Assembly (NCBI RefSeq): GCF_003660445.1
Contig: NZ_QZVQ01000009.1
Location: 204,210-268,209 of the forward strand
Origin: Croceibacterium ferulae
GTDB taxonomy: Bacteria; Pseudomonadota; Alphaproteobacteria; Sphingomonadales; Sphingomonadaceae
Reading direction: 5' to 3'
DNA: 64,000 nucleotides
The position numbers and the translations under genes were made by a program. Shown here in pieces: positions 60,629 through 64,000 of the stretch (the first letter of the stretch is position 1; the number at the start of each line of letters is the position of its first letter). The notes below the pieces were generated by a model that made no database searches, was not told the origin of the DNA, and worked only from the letters and a program-made list of their open reading frames with translations.

Positions 60629-61930
60629 ATGCCTTCCATCCTGATCAACCTTGTCGGGATCGCCGTGATCCTGGCGATCGCGCTGGCGCTGTCCAGCAAC
60701 CGGCGTGCCATCCGGCTGCGGGTTGTCGGCCCTGCCTTTGCCCTGCAGGCGATCATCGCCTTCCTGGTCCTCTACACCCCATGGGGCCGGGCAGCCATCG
60801 CCGGCGCGGCGGGCGCTGTGTCGAGCCTGCTGGCCTATGCCGGGGAGGGCACGGCATTCCTGTTCGGCCGGGACAACCCGCTGGCCAACACCTTTGCGCT
60901 GGGCGCGCTGCCGGTGATCGTGTTCTTCGCAGCGCTGGTCTCCATCCTGTACCACATCGGCATCATGCAATTGGTGGTGCGCTGGGTCGGCGGAGCGATC
61001 GGCTGGGTCACCGGCATCAGCCAGGTCGAGGCGCTGGCCGCGGCGGCCAACATCTTCGTCGGCCAGTCGGAAAGCCCGCTGGTGGTGCGTCCCTATCTGG
61101 CGGGCCTTGCCCCGTCAGGCCTGTTCACCTTGATGAGCGTGGGCATGGCGGGCGTGGCCGGCACGATCCTGGCCGCTTATGCCGGTCTGCTGGGCGATGC
61201 CTATCTGCCTTTCCTGCTGGCAGGCGCGGTGATGGCTGCGCCCGGCGGCATCCTGATGGCCAAGATCATGATGCCGGACGAAGGCACGCCGGCGCATCTG
61301 GTGCAGGATGTCGTCCTGCCGCGCGGCCGCGTCAGCGCCGAAGGTCCGGCGGCGATCACCGAAGGCGACACCCCGCACGAGGTGAAGGCCGCGCGGGTGG
61401 AGGATCACAAGGCAGCCAACATCATCGAGGCGGCGGCGCAGGGCGCGCAGACCGGGGTGAAGCTGGCGGTGGCCGTGGGCGCCATGGTGCTGGCCTTCGT
61501 CGCCCTGACTGCGCTGCTGAACGGCCTGGTCGGCTGGACCGCAGGGCTGTTCGGCTATGCGGATGTCACGTTCCAGAGTTTGCTAGGCACATTGTTCGCG
61601 CCAGTCATGTTCCTGCTCGGTATCCCCTGGCAGGAGGCGCAGATCGCCGGCGGATTGTTCGGCACCAAGATCGTGCTGAACGAATTCATCGCCTTCAGCA
61701 CGCTGCAGGACATGGCGCCGGGGGCACTCAGCGACCGCAGCCGGGCCATCGCCATCTTCAGCCTGTGCGGCTTTGCCAATTTCAGTTCGATCGCCATCCA
61801 GATGGCGGTGACAGGCGGGCTGGCACCCAACCAGCGGCCCCTGATCGCCCGGCTGGGCCTGCGCGCGCTGGCTGCAGGGTCGCTGGCCAATCTGATGAGT
61901 GCGGCGCTGGCGGGGCTGTTCATCAGCTGA
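60629..61930 (+). CDS. NupC-type concentrative nucleoside transporter
   Basis: A 433-residue inner-membrane nucleoside:cation symporter of the CNT family. The core motifs are present: FFAALVSILYHIGIMQLVVRW, the QVEALAAAANIFVGQSESPLVV signature with QSESP, FTLMSVGMAGVAGTIL, GTKIVLNEFIAF and FSLCGFANFSSIAIQ. Size and hydrophobicity match E. coli NupC with a small extra loop. It starts 99 bases from the divergent queuosine-precursor transporter, so two base or nucleoside importers share one promoter region. Confidence 0.94.
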   Translation: MPSILINLVGIAVILAIALALSSNRRAIRLRVVGPAFALQAIIAFLVLYTPWGRAAIAGAAGAVSSLLAYAGEGTAFLFGRDNPLANTFALGALPVIVFFAALVSILYHIGIMQLVVRWVGGAIGWVTGISQVEALAAAANIFVGQSESPLVVRPYLAGLAPSGLFTLMSVGMAGVAGTILAAYAGLLGDAYLPFLLAGAVMAAPGGILMAKIMMPDEGTPAHLVQDVVLPRGRVSAEGPAAITEGDTPHEVKAARVEDHKAANIIEAAAQGAQTGVKLAVAVGAMVLAFVALTALLNGLVGWTAGLFGYADVTFQSLLGTLFAPVMFLLGIPWQEAQIAGGLFGTKIVLNEFIAFSTLQDMAPGALSDRSRAIAIFSLCGFANFSSIAIQMAVTGGLAPNQRPLIARLGLRALAAGSLANLMSAALAGLFIS

Positions 61931-61939
61931 CCCTTGGGA

Positions 61940-61955
61940 CAGGCGTGGGCGCCTG
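61940..61955. terminator. Short hairpin between convergent transporter genes
   Basis: CAGGCG (61940-61945) pairs with CGCCTG (61950-61955) over TGGG in the 29-base gap between the converging NupC and Atm1 genes. There is no T-tract, so its strength is uncertain. Confidence 0.35.
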
Positions 61956-61959
61956 CCCG

Positions 61960-63780
61960 CTACTCCGCCGCGAGCACCGGCTCGATCGCCTCCGCCAGCT
62001 GACGGCGCCACATGTCGGCATACAGGCCGTCATGGCGCAGCAGCTGGGCGTGCGTGCCCTGTTCCTCGAGGCGCCCTTCATGCAGCACATTGATGATGTC
62101 GGCATCGGCGATGGTCGACAGCCGGTGGGCGATGGCGATGCTGGTCCGGTCAGCCGACACGTCGCGCAAGGTGGTCAGGATCGCCTGCTCGGTACGGGTG
62201 TCGAGCGCGCTGGTCGCCTCGTCCAGCAGCAGGATAGGCGGATCCTTCAGCAGGGTGCGGGCAATCGCCACCCGCTGCTTCTCCCCGCCCGACAGCTTCA
62301 GTCCGCGTTCACCCACCTTCGTGGCGAGCCCGTGCGGCAGGCCGGCGATGAACCGGTCGATCGCCGCACCGCGCGCCGCTGCCATGACGTCCTCGTCCGA
62401 AGCGCCTGCGCGACCATAGGCGATGTTGTAGCCGATCGTATCGTTGAACAGGACGCTGTCCTGCGGGACGATGCCGATCTGGCGGCGCAACGATGCCTGA
62501 GTTACGTGCCGGATATCCTGCCCGTCGATCAGGATGCGGCCGGACCAGGGATCGTAGAACCGAAACAGCAGCCGGCCGATGGTCGACTTGCCCGCTCCTG
62601 AGGGACCGACGATCGCCACCTGGGCACCGGCCGGAACCTCGAAGCTGAGGCCGTGCAGGATCTCGCGCTCCGGATCGTAGCCGAAGCGGACATTGTCGAA
62701 CACCACGGTCGGGCGGCGCACCAGCAAGGCCGGGGCACCCGGCGCATCGGCGACCTCGACCGGCGTGTCGATCAGGCGGAACATCTGCGCCATGTCGATC
62801 AGTCCCTGCCGGATCGTGCGATAGACCCAGCCCAGCACATCCAGCGGCCGGAAGAGCTGGATCAGATAGGTGTTCACCAGCACAAGGTCGCCGACCGAAA
62901 GCGCGCCGCGGCTCCACCCATAGACGGTCCAGGCCATTGCGCCCGCCATCATCAGGTTGGTGATGCCGGCCTGCAGGATGTTGAGCAGCGCCAGCGAGTT
63001 CTCGCTGCGGATCGCGGCCTCGGCATATTGCTGCGTGGCCGAACCATACCGCTCGCGTTCCCGCTCCTCGGCGCCGAAATACTTCACGGTCTCGTAGTTC
63101 AGCAGCGAATCGACGGCGCGTGACAGGGCAAGCCCGTCCAGCTCGTTCATGCGAGCGCGCAAGGCCGTGCGCCATTCGGTGATGATCCGGGTCAGCCAGA
63201 TGTAGGAGACGACGGTCACGGCGGTGGCGACCACCATCCCGATGCCAAACTTCGTATAGAAGATCACGCTGACCACCAGCAGTTCCACAATGGTAGGCGC
63301 GATGTTGAACAGCAGGAAGTAGATCATCTCGTTGATGGATTTGGTCCCGCGCTCGACCACCTTGGTGACCTCGCCGGTGCGGCGCGACAGGTGAAAGCGC
63401 AGCGACAGGGCGTGCAGCCGGCCGAACACATCCTGTGTGAGATCCCGAACGGCATCCTGACCCACCCGTTCGAAGATCACGTTGCGGATATTGTCGAACG
63501 TGACGGAAGCCAAACGTCCGGCGGCATAGGCAACGACCAGGCCGAGGGCGACCCACAGGACAGGCTCGGCGCTCTCGGCCGACATCGCGTCGACAGCCCC
63601 GGCATAGGCAAAGGGCAGTGCTAGGACGATGGCCTTTGCCAAGATTACAAACATGCCAGCGCCGGCAATGCGCCAGCGCAGATCAGGACGACCGGCCGGC
63701 CAGAGATAGGGGAGAAAGCGGCGGACGGTACGCCAGTTGGCCGGATCGGCGCGAGGCGGTTCTGCTGTGGGCTGGCTCAT
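61960..63780 (-). CDS. Atm1-type ABC exporter (glutathione-conjugate/heavy metal)
   Basis: A half-size ABC exporter of 606 residues with six membrane helices (residues 30-330) and a C-terminal ATPase. The transmembrane part includes FDNIRNVIFERVGQDAVRDL, LSLRFHLSRRTGEVTKVVER and AVDSLLNYETVKYFGAEERE; the ATPase has IVGPSGAGKSTIGRLL (Walker A), LKLSGGEKQRVAIARTLL (signature) and ILLLDEATSALDTRTE (Walker B). It is very close to the structurally known Novosphingobium aromaticivorans Atm1, which exports glutathione derivatives and metal-glutathione complexes. A link to iron-sulfur maturation is also possible. The start is the only ATG with the normal N-terminus. Confidence 0.95.
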   Translation of the reverse strand: MSQPTAEPPRADPANWRTVRRFLPYLWPAGRPDLRWRIAGAGMFVILAKAIVLALPFAYAGAVDAMSAESAEPVLWVALGLVVAYAAGRLASVTFDNIRNVIFERVGQDAVRDLTQDVFGRLHALSLRFHLSRRTGEVTKVVERGTKSINEMIYFLLFNIAPTIVELLVVSVIFYTKFGIGMVVATAVTVVSYIWLTRIITEWRTALRARMNELDGLALSRAVDSLLNYETVKYFGAEERERERYGSATQQYAEAAIRSENSLALLNILQAGITNLMMAGAMAWTVYGWSRGALSVGDLVLVNTYLIQLFRPLDVLGWVYRTIRQGLIDMAQMFRLIDTPVEVADAPGAPALLVRRPTVVFDNVRFGYDPEREILHGLSFEVPAGAQVAIVGPSGAGKSTIGRLLFRFYDPWSGRILIDGQDIRHVTQASLRRQIGIVPQDSVLFNDTIGYNIAYGRAGASDEDVMAAARGAAIDRFIAGLPHGLATKVGERGLKLSGGEKQRVAIARTLLKDPPILLLDEATSALDTRTEQAILTTLRDVSADRTSIAIAHRLSTIADADIINVLHEGRLEEQGTHAQLLRHDGLYADMWRRQLAEAIEPVLAAE

Positions 63781-63843
63781 TGCCTTGCCATGTGGGGAGT
63801 GCGGAGGCGGGGGGAAAGCGGTGCGGCGGCCTGAAGAATCGTC

Positions 63844-63870
63844 TGATTCCGGGTGATTCCCGGATGATTC
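63844..63870 (+). repeat. Three TGATTC repeats at one-turn spacing
   Basis: TGATTC occurs at 63844, 63854 and 63865, that is every 10-11 bases, with TCCGGG-TGATT-CCCGGA forming a small palindrome in the middle. It lies in the Atm1 upstream region. Function unknown. Confidence 0.4.
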
Positions 63871-63966
63871 TGGCGTGTAGGTGTGATTGTAGGGCCGGCG
63901 GGTCTACAAATACCCGTGCCATTTCAGTGGTTTAAATGCTCGCCGCAACAAAATTGCCATAGTGTG

Positions 63967-63995
63967 TTGACGGGTAGGGAAGTCCCCCATATATG
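63967..63995 (+). promoter_or_regulatory. Strong sigma-70-like promoter at the right edge
   Basis: TTGACG (63967-63972), a 17-base spacer and TATATG (63990-63995), with an A/T-rich stretch upstream (63925-63960) that could serve as an UP element. It points out of the window, so its gene is not visible. The layout is typical of strongly expressed genes, including rRNA or tRNA operons. Confidence 0.55.
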
Positions 63996-64000
63996 CCGTT

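Overview
The window is about 64 kb of GC-rich DNA with alphaproteobacterial gene content, most likely from a sphingomonad (order Sphingomonadales). The evidence is three very large TonB-dependent receptors, a TonB receptor / tryptophan-halogenase-like / SapC / cupin module, a 606-residue Atm1 exporter that closely resembles the Novosphingobium protein, a PQQ-dependent membrane glucose dehydrogenase, and a RodA and aconitase of the alphaproteobacterial type. The genus cannot be fixed from the sequence alone.

Bases 1 to about 35,060 are a plant cell-wall polysaccharide utilisation locus. It holds three outer-membrane TonB-dependent receptors (238-3033, 16036-19008, 28134-31082), two MFS sugar or uronate permeases (3485-4774, 14388-15635), a LacI-type regulator (11717-12781), two GH43 enzymes, one GH3 enzyme with a PA14 insert, two GH27 enzymes (the first cut by the window edge), two beta-helix pectate-lyase-like proteins, and two acetyl-ester hydrolases. 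It also carries the halogenase-like flavoprotein, SapC and cupin genes that accompany TonB receptors in xylan loci. The enzymes fit stepwise degradation of an acetylated, arabinose- or galactose-decorated xylan or pectin: receptors import oligomers, periplasmic or lipoprotein enzymes remove acetyl groups and side chains, permeases move sugars inward, and a signal-less GH43 finishes in the cytoplasm. Four near-perfect copies of the 14-bp palindrome TGTTAACGTTAACA lie in three intergenic promoter regions and are read here as operators of the LacI protein. A divergent RodA-family gene (5080-6210) sits inside the locus and has no obvious link to it.

At 35,071-35,525 a small DUF559 gene is flanked by inverted copies of a two-hairpin repeat. 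Then come housekeeping genes: aroC, an unusual 21-bp tandem array, ruvA-ruvB, a secreted protein with a TonB C-terminal-like domain, acnA with a clear terminator, two L,D-transpeptidases facing each other, a histone-deacetylase-family hydrolase next to ispG, and a KefB-type antiporter. A metallophosphoesterase at 49,103-49,803 is broken by a frameshift.

The right part (50-64 kb) holds pheA with two GNAT acetyltransferases, a membrane-anchored cytochrome c, rlmE and an Ppx/GppA phosphatase, and a DUF3299 gene divergent from an ABC ATPase/permease pair with a histidine-rich loop. It ends with a PQQ glucose dehydrogenase, a queuosine-precursor transporter, a NupC-type nucleoside transporter and Atm1. 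A good sigma-70-type promoter at the last bases points out of the window. No tRNA, rRNA, CRISPR array or insertion sequence was recognised.
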